From Desulfobacula sp. (GTDB taxonomy: Bacteria; Desulfobacterota; Desulfobacteria; Desulfobacterales; Desulfobacteraceae), in NCBI RefSeq assembly GCF_021107415.1, contig NZ_JAIOSW010000044.1:1-16916 (forward strand): a stretch of 16,916 nucleotides of DNA, in the 5' to 3' direction. A program made the position numbers and the translations under genes. Below are positions 8,066 through 14,918 of this stretch, in pieces (the first letter of the stretch is position 1; every line of letters begins with the position of its first letter). The notes below the pieces were generated by a model. It did not search any database. It was not told the origin of the DNA and saw nothing but the letters and a program-made list of their open reading frames with translations.

Positions 8066-8626
8066 ATGAAAAAATATTTTTCTATATCTCAAGTTGCAAA
8101 AATATGTTCTGTAAACAGATCCACTATCAATAGGTGGGTTACATCAGGAAAAATTAAATCATACAGCACCCCTGGAGGTCATAATCGTATTTTAATTGAA
8201 GACTTAAAGTTTTTTTTAGAAAAGAACCAAATGCCTATTGAAATAGATGAACTTGAGGAGAAGAAAACCAAAATCTTAATCGTTGATGATGATATTGCCC
8301 TACAAGAATATTTAAAGATAGTACTGAGTGGAGTTTTTATAGAGATAGAGCTTGCTTCAGACGGTTTTGAAGCAGGCATCAAAATCATTGAATTTAAACC
8401 GCATCTCGTCATCTTAGATTTATTTATGCCAAAAGCAGATGGGTTTCAAGTATGTAAAACTATAAAAGAAAACCCATCCACAAACAAGATCAAGGTTTTA
8501 ATAATGACAGGGTATGGTACAAAGGAGAATAGGGACAAAGTTATTTCTTTGGGCGCGGATGCTTTTTTGAGCAAACCATGTTCAATGGAAGAAATAATTA
8601 ACCAGGTCGAAAAGCTATTAAAATGA
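8066..8626 (+). CDS. Response regulator with N-terminal excisionase/MerR-type HTH
   Basis: A 186-residue protein with inverted domain order: DNA-binding first, receiver second. Residues about 4-52 form a MerR/excisionase-like winged helix (FSISQVAKICSVNRSTINRW, then GKI and TPGGHNR), and 68-186 form a CheY-like receiver. The receiver has the acidic pocket D74-D75-D76, phosphoacceptor D118 in LVILDLFMP, T148 in MTG and K170 in LSKP, so all key residues for phosphorylation are present. No histidine kinase lies in the window, so it is an orphan regulator. It has its own promoter (7971) and begins a signalling cluster with a PhnD-like protein and a chemoreceptor. The common domain order in response regulators is the reverse. 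Target genes are unknown; it may regulate its own cluster. Confidence 0.92.
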   Translation: MKKYFSISQVAKICSVNRSTINRWVTSGKIKSYSTPGGHNRILIEDLKFFLEKNQMPIEIDELEEKKTKILIVDDDIALQEYLKIVLSGVFIEIELASDGFEAGIKIIEFKPHLVILDLFMPKADGFQVCKTIKENPSTNKIKVLIMTGYGTKENRDKVISLGADAFLSKPCSMEEIINQVEKLLK

Positions 8627-8641
8627 ACGTGTTAAACGTTC
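8625..8641 (+). terminator. Weak hairpin with T-run after the regulator
   Basis: GAACGT, GTTAA, ACGTTC forms a 6-bp stem starting at the stop codon, followed within two bases by TTTTT. It could act as a weak or leaky terminator that sets regulator and binding-protein levels apart. The short stem makes this uncertain. Confidence 0.4.
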
Positions 8642-8685
8642 TGTTTTTCACATGAAAATTTTATATTTTAACAGGAGGTATCATT

Positions 8686-9573
8686 ATGAAAAAAATGGCT
8701 ATTAGTATTATTGTCATGGCTATTATGTTCTTTAGTAATTTTTGTTTTGCAGAGGGCAACTACAAGATTGGTGTTCTGGCAAAAAACGGTCCTGTAAAAG
8801 CACTCAAAATGTGGAAAAGTACCGGGGAATATTTGTCAGCCAAAGTTGACGGCAATTTTGAAATCGTACCCCTTGATTTTGATGCCGTATTCCCTGCTAT
8901 TGAAAAAGGTGATGTGGATTTCTTTCTGGTCAATTCGTCAATGTTCATAACAGCAAAGGTAAAATTTGGTGCCAAGGCCATTGCGACCATGATCAACTCC
9001 AGGCAAGGTAAACCTTTAAAATCATTTGGCGGTGTTATTTTTACCAGCGAAGAAAATGACGATATAAATTCAATGGGTGATTTGCCGGGAAAAACATTTA
9101 TGGCGGTAAAGAAATCTTCCTTCGGCGGATGGCAGATGGCGTATATGGAGTTGCTCAATCAGAAGATTGATCCTTTTAAGGATTTTTCAAAACTTGACTT
9201 TGGCGGCAAACATGATAACGTTGTTCTTGCTGTTCAAAATGGTGTGGTGGAAGCAGGCACAGTCAGGACAGACACACTTGAAAGAATGGCTGCGTCAGGG
9301 CTTGTCGAACTATCGGAGTTTAAAATTATCAATTCAAAAAAATATGAAGATTTTCCATTTGTATGCAGTACGGCCCTCTACCCTGAATGGCCTATTGCTA
9401 AAATAAAAGGGACGTCTGATCAAATCGCTGAAAAAGTGGTCGCTGCATTGAAGCAATTAAAAACAACTGACAAAGCTGCAAAGGATGCAAAAATAGTAGG
9501 GTGGACAAATGCCCTGGATTATCAAGGTGTCGAAGAGTTACAAAGCAAGTTGAAAATAGGCGCCTACAAATAG
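8686..9573 (+). CDS. PhnD-like periplasmic binding protein, sensory type
   Basis: A 295-residue secreted protein of the phosphate/phosphonate-binding (PhnD) superfamily. Residues 1-22 are a clear signal peptide (MKK, hydrophobic core, CFA before EGN), placing the mature protein in the periplasm. The body reads GVLAKNGPVKALKMW, FGGVIFTSEEN, KKSSFGGWQMAYMELL and GTVRTDTLERM (191-201). These are characteristic of the subgroup that often forms the sensor part of membrane histidine kinases, rather than of true phosphonate importers. No ABC permease or ATPase gene is next to it, which favours sensing over transport. It has an excellent ribosome site, AGGAGG at 8673-8678, suggesting high expression. 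The ligand is unknown. The chemoreceptor 216 nt downstream is a plausible partner. Confidence 0.88.
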   Translation: MKKMAISIIVMAIMFFSNFCFAEGNYKIGVLAKNGPVKALKMWKSTGEYLSAKVDGNFEIVPLDFDAVFPAIEKGDVDFFLVNSSMFITAKVKFGAKAIATMINSRQGKPLKSFGGVIFTSEENDDINSMGDLPGKTFMAVKKSSFGGWQMAYMELLNQKIDPFKDFSKLDFGGKHDNVVLAVQNGVVEAGTVRTDTLERMAASGLVELSEFKIINSKKYEDFPFVCSTALYPEWPIAKIKGTSDQIAEKVVAALKQLKTTDKAAKDAKIVGWTNALDYQGVEELQSKLKIGAYK

Positions 9574-9580
9574 AAAACAC

Positions 9581-9605
9581 AGTGTCCCATGATAGTATGG
9601 ACACT
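9581..9605. other. Stem-loop after the PhnD-like gene
   Basis: AGTGT, a bulged C, CCAT, loop GATAGT, ATGG, ACACT: a 9-bp stem with one bulge starting 8 nt after the stop codon. No T-run follows, so it is not a classical terminator. It might protect the 3' end of the upstream message. A second inverted pair, GTGACA 9685-9690 with TGTCAC 9699-9704, lies in the same 216-nt gap, which otherwise holds no gene or clear promoter that I can see. Confidence 0.4.
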
Positions 9606-9789
9606 CAGTCTGACTTGGTGATTTCTTATGGTGGAATTGAAGATCCTTACAATATTCGTGAATCTCAATTTCACCATTGCCGCAGTGACATGACAAGCTG
9701 TCACAACAATGTATGAAAATTTTAATCAATGAGGGAAGTTGAACAGATAATTTATTCCTCGCCACGTTCAAATACAGGAAAAGAATGAA

Positions 9790-12264
9790 ATGATGGAAAC
9801 CAAAACTGATAAGAAAGCAATCACTCGCCAGGCGATTACAAGCCTTGGTCTAAAACTTTTGGTACCCCTCACACTGGTACTTGCCATTTCACTAATGGGT
9901 CTCTCATTGGTCATCATTAACTCCCAGAGCAATTTTTTGAATAACATGGGAACACAGATCAGTGGATTGCTTTCTGAGTCGAACAAGACTGTTGGGCAGG
10001 ATTTTACAAAAATGAATGATGATGTCAGCAAGTATTTGATAGAGATGTCCAAAACAGCCTCTGACCTGCTGACTCAATCCAGTAATTCTGCTTTATCAAA
10101 AGAAAAAAATAAAATTGCCAATGAATGGATTATCACTCTGGAAGAGAGCACTCAATCTCTGGCAACTCTGCTGGTACAAGTCGCACCGTCTGCCATTCTA
10201 AACAATGATTTAACTGCACTCATATCCTATACCAAGTCAGCCGGTTCAAATGAGAATGTTGTCTATGCCATGTACTTTAAACCCGATGGTAAACCATATG
10301 TAAGATATTTTGATAAAAGCAAAAAGAAAATCAAAGACTATATCATAACAGGTGAAGGTAAAAGAAAGTACCAGAAAGTCATTTCAGCTTCCAAGAATGA
10401 TCCTGCCGTTTTTATTGTTAATAAAAAAATGGAACTGGATGGAAAAGATTTGGGATATCTTTTACTTTGTATGAATAAGACAAGCGTTCATCAGAAAACG
10501 GAAGAAATGTCTTCAAACTTTGACTCTCTTATCAAAGAAAATTCAGAAAAAATAGAATCCATCCTGGAAAATGAGTCTTTAAAAGTAAAAGACAGTATGA
10601 GGAAAATTATTGCCCAAATTTCAAAAAAGAATGAAACAGCTGTCCAGAAAATTGGATCAAGCATTTTATTGTTCAGCGCACAGGTAAAGAATCAAACAAA
10701 AAATAAAATATGGCTCTTCGGTGCCCTCTGCTGTTTTCTTATTTTTATAAGCAGTTGGTTTTTGTTCAAGTTTCTTGTATTCAATCCGTTGGCACGAATC
10801 ACGTCCGGATTAAAAAATATTGCAACCGGCGAAGGCGATTTAACCCAGCGGCTTGAAATTAAGACCAGGGATGAGCTGGGAGAATTGGCAACATGGTTTA
10901 ACGCATTCATTGAACGGCTGAACAATATTATTGTGAATATTGGTGCAAATGCAGAAACAGTTACAGCTGCCTCCGGTGAAATGCTCTCAGTCTCCGAACA
11001 GATATCTGATGGAGCAGAAGATTTATCTGACAAGGCAAGTACAGTGGCTGCCGCATCAGAGGAAATGAGTTCAAACATGAATTCTGTGGCCGCCGCAAGT
11101 GAACAGGCATCCACCAATATCGGCATGGTTGCAGATTCGGCGTCGCAAATGCAGGCAACTCTTGGTGAAGTAGCTACAAATTGTGACCGGGCAAGAAGCA
11201 TCTCAAGCGATGCAGCAACCCAGGCTGACAAAGCATCACAACGCGTCACACTTTTAGGTGCCGCCGCAAAGGAAGTTTCCAAAGTGACCGAAGTCATTAC
11301 AGATATTGCAGCACAAACCAATCTTTTGGCCCTCAATGCGACCATTGAAGCGGCTAGAGCCGGTGAGGCAGGCAAAGGATTTGCCGTGGTGGCAGGAGAA
11401 ATCAAAAGCCTTGCAGGGCAAACTGCCCAGGCAACTAAGGATATTAAAGAAAAAATTGTCGGAATACAAGATTCCACCGATGATACGGTTCTGGATGTAA
11501 CAAAGATATCAGAAGTTATTTCTGATGTTAACGAAATCGTTACCACCATTGCTGCAGCCGTCGAAGAACAGTCTGCAAGCGCTACGGAAGTTGCACAAAA
11601 CATAGAACAGGCATCAACAGGTATTGTTGATGTCAATGAAAATGTTACTCAGAGTTCCCAAGTATCTTCGGAAATTGCCAAGGATATTTCCGGGGTTAAT
11701 GCAGTGGCAGAAGATATGTCGAAAAAAAGTACACAAATGAATCAAAGTGCTGTGGATTTGTCCAGTTTATCCTCAAAATTAAGGGATATGATAAGCGTTT
11801 TCAAGGTTTCAGTCACAGATGCCCAATATGATGACAGCTCGGATATATCGGAAAATGATATTCCGGATCTTATGTCCTGGGGGCCCAAATTGATTCTTGG
11901 AATTGATAAAATTGATGACCAGCATAAAGAACTGGTCTCCCTGATCAACCAGCTGCACAAAGCCATGAAATTGAAAAAGGGCAGCCAAAAAGCAGGTGAG
12001 ATTCTGAAGGAACTGGCTGATTATACAAGTTACCATTTTGTTCATGAAGAAAGCTTGTTTGAAAAATATGGATACCCCGAAAAAACAGATCATATGAAAA
12101 TTCATAAAGAGCTTGTGAATCAGGTAGTGGACTTCAAAATTCAATTCGATGAAGGTAATGCTGCGTTGACAATGGATCTGATGAATTTTCTGACAGACTG
12201 GCTGAAAAATCATATCATGAAAATTGATAAAGAGTATGTCGCCTTTTTAAAAGGGAAAATGTAG
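9790..12264 (+). CDS. Methyl-accepting chemotaxis protein with C-terminal hemerythrin domain
   Basis: An 824-residue transmembrane chemoreceptor. In order: a membrane helix at about 20-43; a periplasmic region at 44-307, Cache-like in its middle (VVYAMYFKPDGKPYVRYFD) with helical flanks; a second membrane helix at about 308-329; HAMP at about 330-382; and a long signalling coiled coil. Its tip reads DIAAQTNLLALNATIEAARAGE (505-526), which docks CheA and CheW. After a linker, residues about 697-822 form a bacteriohemerythrin domain with all seven di-iron ligands: H712, H749, E753, H768, H772, H808 and D813. DcrH of Desulfovibrio vulgaris has this layout and senses O2 through the domain, so aerotaxis or redox taxis is likely here. 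AGGAA at 9776-9780 supports the start; a second ATG follows at once. No che genes are in the window. Confidence 0.95.
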   Translation: MMETKTDKKAITRQAITSLGLKLLVPLTLVLAISLMGLSLVIINSQSNFLNNMGTQISGLLSESNKTVGQDFTKMNDDVSKYLIEMSKTASDLLTQSSNSALSKEKNKIANEWIITLEESTQSLATLLVQVAPSAILNNDLTALISYTKSAGSNENVVYAMYFKPDGKPYVRYFDKSKKKIKDYIITGEGKRKYQKVISASKNDPAVFIVNKKMELDGKDLGYLLLCMNKTSVHQKTEEMSSNFDSLIKENSEKIESILENESLKVKDSMRKIIAQISKKNETAVQKIGSSILLFSAQVKNQTKNKIWLFGALCCFLIFISSWFLFKFLVFNPLARITSGLKNIATGEGDLTQRLEIKTRDELGELATWFNAFIERLNNIIVNIGANAETVTAASGEMLSVSEQISDGAEDLSDKASTVAAASEEMSSNMNSVAAASEQASTNIGMVADSASQMQATLGEVATNCDRARSISSDAATQADKASQRVTLLGAAAKEVSKVTEVITDIAAQTNLLALNATIEAARAGEAGKGFAVVAGEIKSLAGQTAQATKDIKEKIVGIQDSTDDTVLDVTKISEVISDVNEIVTTIAAAVEEQSASATEVAQNIEQASTGIVDVNENVTQSSQVSSEIAKDISGVNAVAEDMSKKSTQMNQSAVDLSSLSSKLRDMISVFKVSVTDAQYDDSSDISENDIPDLMSWGPKLILGIDKIDDQHKELVSLINQLHKAMKLKKGSQKAGEILKELADYTSYHFVHEESLFEKYGYPEKTDHMKIHKELVNQVVDFKIQFDEGNAALTMDLMNFLTDWLKNHIMKIDKEYVAFLKGKM

Positions 12265-12327
12265 AATATTTAGGCGGCACAAGAGATTAGCTTTGCATGA
12301 CTCCACTCAATCTGACAACTTATTTCT

Positions 12328-12672
12328 TTACTTTTTTAAAAATGAGATGATTTGCCCAACTATGAATTCAGGCTGTTCTTCCTGTAAAAAATGTCCTGCC
12401 TTATCCACGCAGACAAGTGTTGAATTCTTGATATTCTTATGAAGTTGTCGTGCAATTTTAAAAGGAAAAAAGAAATCATTTTTTCCCCAGAGTATCAGGG
12501 TGGGGGATTTGATTTTTTGAAGCGCCTCTTTGGGTTCAACCATTTGGTAAGGCGGCATTTTAATGGTTCTTGAAAATGCCTTTTTCCCTTTTTTTGAGTT
12601 GATCCAGGGAGTTCTGAAAATATCAATCACTTCAGGAGTAATAAAATTTTTTTCGACTACCGGTCCCTGCAA
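12328..12672 (-). pseudogene. Alpha/beta hydrolase remnant (C-terminal third only)
   Basis: About 114 codons read from a TTG at 12672; an in-frame stop lies just upstream. The text SPTLILWGKNDFFFP carries the catalytic Asp and VDKAGHFLQEEQPE the catalytic His of an alpha/beta-hydrolase, followed by a normal C-terminal end (IISFLKK). The N-terminal part, including the oxyanion-hole region and the GxSxG nucleophile elbow, is absent, and the sequence immediately upstream encodes a different protein (a TetR C terminus). It therefore cannot be a working hydrolase. The most likely history is a deletion that joined the two genes near 12655-12675. It lies convergent to the chemoreceptor, 63 nt away. 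Confidence 0.8.
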
Positions 12673-12965
12673 AGCAGGTCAACAATGGCCTTTTCAATAC
12701 TTTCCCAGATGATAAGATTTTGACTTAAAGCAGGTTCTGTTAAAAGCTGAAGCCCCATACCGTCAATCATCCCGGTGATGATGGCGGCAAGTGCTTCCAC
12801 GGGGAGACCCGGATTGATAATTTTTTGTTCTTTTGCTTTTTCAAAACAGGTTTCAAGAGCCTTTCTGAATTTTCCATAAAGTATTGTCAGTTCGCGGTTT
12901 ACAATCCGGCTATGTCTTGCAACGGCAAATCCTTCAAAAAAAAGGCTGAAAAAATCAGGATCATT
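12657..12965 (-). pseudogene. TetR-family regulator remnant (C-terminal domain only)
   Basis: A 102-codon open stretch bounded upstream by an in-frame TAA at 12966-12968 and ending at a TAG at 12657-12659, with no start codon at its head. It begins DPDFFSLFFEGFAVARHS and continues through AAIITGMIDGMGLQLL, the pattern of the ligand-binding C-terminal domain of TetR/AcrR regulators. The DNA-binding N-terminal domain (about 80 residues) is missing, since only 19 bases separate this stretch from the next gene's stop. Its end overlaps the hydrolase remnant by 16 bases in another frame. Together they look like the residue of a regulator-hydrolase pair that lost both 5' parts. No conventional ORF call would show it. 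Confidence 0.75.
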
Positions 12966-12984
12966 TTAATATGTCAATTGTTTT

Positions 12985-14007
12985 TTAATTCTCTGAAGAT
13001 TTTTTCATTTTTTGTAAAGATTTTTTGAATTCTTCACAGGGGTCTGCATAGGAGACTCTCTGGGTAAACCAAAGGTAGTCTGCCGGGGGAACCTTTTCAA
13101 ACCCCTCCAGCTCCAAAGGCAGAATATAGTCTGGTAACTCAGATGGTTTTACACTGATTTCCCTTAAGGCGATGTTGACCTGCTTAATGGTCTTGTCGAT
13201 TGCGGCAACCCTGTTAATTACACCCAGGCCGTACTCGGTATGGCCGCCGCCGATAATGATGACTATGGGTCCTTTGCCATGTTTATACAGTCGGGTGATG
13301 GAGTGTGCCATTTTGTCATTTCTTGCCACCCAGGTATCATACAGTCTTGACTGCATTTTTTCATGACCCATACCGCAGTGAACCGATTTAAAGATGGAAA
13401 ACATGTAATCTTTGTATGCCTCATCAGACAATTGGGTTGAGAAGAGCTGGTCTTTTTCAATGGGGGTGATACCATTGATTCCTTTTCGTGTAATTCTTTT
13501 TTTCAATGTGCCGGGAAGATCAATCCCTGCCACCTGGAGCTTTTCTTTTTTTGCAATGCTTAAAAGATCAAAATAGTAACGCCACATTTTGTCTGACTGG
13601 GTATCCCATCCCAGTTTTTTTCTCAGGTCGGCCTCAATAATTTTTTCTATTTTTTTTGAATGACTTACTTTTCCGGAATCAACAAAATTGAGCAGGTCTG
13701 GTGTATTATCCATGGAAAAAAATTCAAATCCAATGAAGGGGTTTAAACCGGTTTCAATCAAACGGCGAATGACTCTCTGCTGGATATGATGCTGCTCGGG
13801 ATTATCATGTTTTTCAGAAAGATAGATCACATCATAGGTGCTGATATCCTTGATCAGGGATTCAAAATCTATAGGTCGGCTTGATTGTGTGTTAATTATT
13901 TTTCCGATAAGAGGATCGTTTCTCATCATTGATTTTTTCGTTGTGGCACAGGATTGAATGATGGATATGGCAAAAAAAATCAGGAAAAGAAAAAACAGTC
14001 GATTCAT
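12985..14007 (-). CDS. ChaN-family lipoprotein
   Basis: A 340-residue predicted lipoprotein of the ChaN/PhuW (DUF399) family, whose members bind haem or help iron uptake at the outer membrane. I start at the ATG at 14005-14007 (MNRLFFLFLIFFAI): GGAG at 14015-14018 sits 7 nt upstream, and the signal peptide then begins directly. A start at 14058 would add 17 polar residues. The signal peptide ends in IQSC with C20 as the lipidation site. Family marks include VIYLSEKHDNPEQHHIQQ (about 60-77, with E65, H67, H73 and H74), GFEFFSMDNTPDLLNF, and a late GGGHTEYGLGV. Family relatives usually read GE-H at the first motif; here it is SE-H. No TonB receptor or haem ABC genes are adjacent, so function rests on family only. 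Nearest neighbours are gene remnants and a toxin-antitoxin pair. Confidence 0.87.
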   Translation of the reverse strand: MNRLFFLFLIFFAISIIQSCATTKKSMMRNDPLIGKIINTQSSRPIDFESLIKDISTYDVIYLSEKHDNPEQHHIQQRVIRRLIETGLNPFIGFEFFSMDNTPDLLNFVDSGKVSHSKKIEKIIEADLRKKLGWDTQSDKMWRYYFDLLSIAKKEKLQVAGIDLPGTLKKRITRKGINGITPIEKDQLFSTQLSDEAYKDYMFSIFKSVHCGMGHEKMQSRLYDTWVARNDKMAHSITRLYKHGKGPIVIIIGGGHTEYGLGVINRVAAIDKTIKQVNIALREISVKPSELPDYILPLELEGFEKVPPADYLWFTQRVSYADPCEEFKKSLQKMKKSSEN

Positions 14008-14045
14008 TGTGGGTCTCCATGTCTCATGTGAGGTGGTTAGACCCC

Positions 14046-14060
14046 GATTGTCGTACAATC
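14046..14060. promoter_or_regulatory. 15-bp inverted repeat upstream of the ChaN-family gene
   Basis: GATTGT, CGT, ACAATC: perfect 6-bp arms, 39 nt upstream of the ATG of the lipoprotein gene. It could be an operator or a leader hairpin. It does not resemble a Fur box. Confidence 0.3.
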
Positions 14061-14126
14061 AAAAGCACATGATTTTGTTGTTTACGTGTGACCTAAAGGT
14101 TATCAGCCCCATAATTCTAATGCAAG

Positions 14127-14156
14127 TGCATATTACCCTTTTGCATATTACCCTTT
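14127..14156. repeat. Perfect tandem 15-bp duplication
   Basis: TGCATATTACCCTTT occurs twice head to tail (14127-14141 and 14142-14156) in the gap between the lipoprotein gene and the antitoxin promoter. It is outside any gene I support. It may be a slippage product or a paired binding site. Confidence 0.85.
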
Positions 14157-14177
14157 GAAATTTTTTTCTATTTGTAA

Positions 14178-14206
14178 TTGACAATTTTTTATTCATGTTT
14201 TATTCT
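14178..14206 (+). promoter_or_regulatory. Promoter of the toxin-antitoxin operon
   Basis: TTGACA (14178-14183, a perfect -35) and TATTCT (14201-14206) are 17 nt apart, predicting transcription start at about 14213, inside the adjacent palindrome. Confidence 0.6.
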
Positions 14207-14225
14207 TGACTATATAGTTAGTCAA
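14206..14225. promoter_or_regulatory. 20-bp palindromic operator of the toxin-antitoxin operon
   Basis: TTGACTA, TATAGT, TAGTCAA: perfect 7-bp arms directly abutting the -10 box and ending 20 nt before the antitoxin ATG. Phd/YefM antitoxins repress their own operons by binding such palindromes, so this is the likely autoregulatory site. Confidence 0.65.
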
Positions 14226-14244
14226 ATGGACAGGAGATATGACC

Positions 14245-14490
14245 ATGAAAATTGCAGTAAGTGAATTTAAAGCCAAATGTTCCCAAATATTTCGTTCCAT
14301 TGAAGAACTAAATGAAATTATCCAGGTCACCAGACGTGGCAAAATCATAGCGGTTGTTCAGCCGCCTTTTACTGAAAAAGCCGACCCGGGAGAATTTCTT
14401 AATTGTTTACAGGGAACTATTTCATATTCAGACAAATGGGATGAACCTCTAGGTGAGGAGGATTGGGACGTTTGCAGCGAAAATACCTGA
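14245..14490 (+). CDS. Phd/YefM-family antitoxin
   Basis: An 81-residue antitoxin that should neutralise the PIN toxin encoded next and repress the operon. The N-terminal part (MKIAVSEFKAKCSQIF ... IIQVTRRGKIIAVVQP, residues about 1-40) is the Phd/YefM DNA-binding fold. The acidic, poorly structured C terminus (about 55-81, rich in D, E and W) is the usual toxin-wrapping tail. I choose the ATG at 14245 over 14239 because AGGAG at 14232-14236 lies 8 nt from it but only 2 nt from the other. Its stop lies 19 nt inside the toxin gene, so the two are translationally coupled. Confidence 0.88.
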   Translation: MKIAVSEFKAKCSQIFRSIEELNEIIQVTRRGKIIAVVQPPFTEKADPGEFLNCLQGTISYSDKWDEPLGEEDWDVCSENT

Positions 14491-14870
14491 TTGATACAAA
14501 TATCTGGTTGTGGATGGTTGAAGATTTTCATTCTCTTCCAAAAAAAATTAAGCCTGTTGTTTCAGATAAACAAAATTATCCTTTTTATTTATCGGCTATA
14601 AGTATTTGGGATGTTGCCAAAAAGGTTTCTTTAGGAAAATTAATTTTATCAATTCCTATTCGGGACTGGCTTAAAAAGGCGACCCGTTCACCATTCATTG
14701 AAATCATACCGCTTTGTGTTGATGTCTCATTAGAATCAACTATTCTCCCTGGAAAATTTCACAAAGACCCGGCTGATCAGATCATTGTTGCATCTGCACG
14801 CCATCACAATATGCTGTTGTTGACAGCAGATGAAAAAATTAATGATTATCCACATGTAAATACGATTTGA
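14472..14870 (+). CDS. PIN-domain toxin, VapC type
   Basis: A 132-residue PIN-domain ribonuclease, the toxin of a type II toxin-antitoxin pair, which would cleave RNA (often tRNA or rRNA in this family). Acidic residues of the active site are D8 (YLIDTN), D99 and D102 (KDPADQIIVASA) and D120 (LLTADE). The usual Glu in the SxxxWE helix is Asp here (D47 in SIWDVAKK), a conservative but uncommon change. I start at TTG 14472 because AGGAGG at 14456-14461 is 10 nt upstream; TTG 14463 is only 1 nt from it and no ATG is available. The gene overlaps the antitoxin by 19 nt. Its pairing with a Phd-type rather than VapB-type antitoxin is common. Confidence 0.88.
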   Translation: MQRKYLIDTNIWLWMVEDFHSLPKKIKPVVSDKQNYPFYLSAISIWDVAKKVSLGKLILSIPIRDWLKKATRSPFIEIIPLCVDVSLESTILPGKFHKDPADQIIVASARHHNMLLLTADEKINDYPHVNTI

Positions 14871-14889
14871 ACATTAAGTACTTTTCAGG

Positions 14890-14918
14890 AAAAGATTAAT
14901 CAAAAAATTGAATCTTTT
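14890..14918. terminator. AT-rich hairpin between convergent genes
   Basis: AAAAGATT (14890-14897) and AATCTTTT (14911-14918) can pair as an 8-bp stem, and the loop can pair further (CAA with TTG). Two more T follow. It lies where the toxin gene and the minus-strand methyltransferase converge and could end transcription both ways, but it has few G-C pairs. Confidence 0.35.

Noticed and set aside
10785..10802. TTGGCACG resembling a sigma54 -24 element
   Set aside because: It lies inside the chemoreceptor coding region and lacks a proper TTGC element at the right spacing.
10692..11636. Minus-strand open frame (314 codons) opposite the chemoreceptor
   Set aside because: Composition (Ala/Ser/Thr/Val runs) mirrors the repetitive coiled-coil coding sequence on the other strand; no protein family is recognisable.
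12825..13028. Plus-strand open frame (67 codons) across the gene-remnant region
   Set aside because: Phe/Lys-rich translation of AT-rich DNA, antisense to the TetR remnant and the lipoprotein 3' end; no ribosome site.
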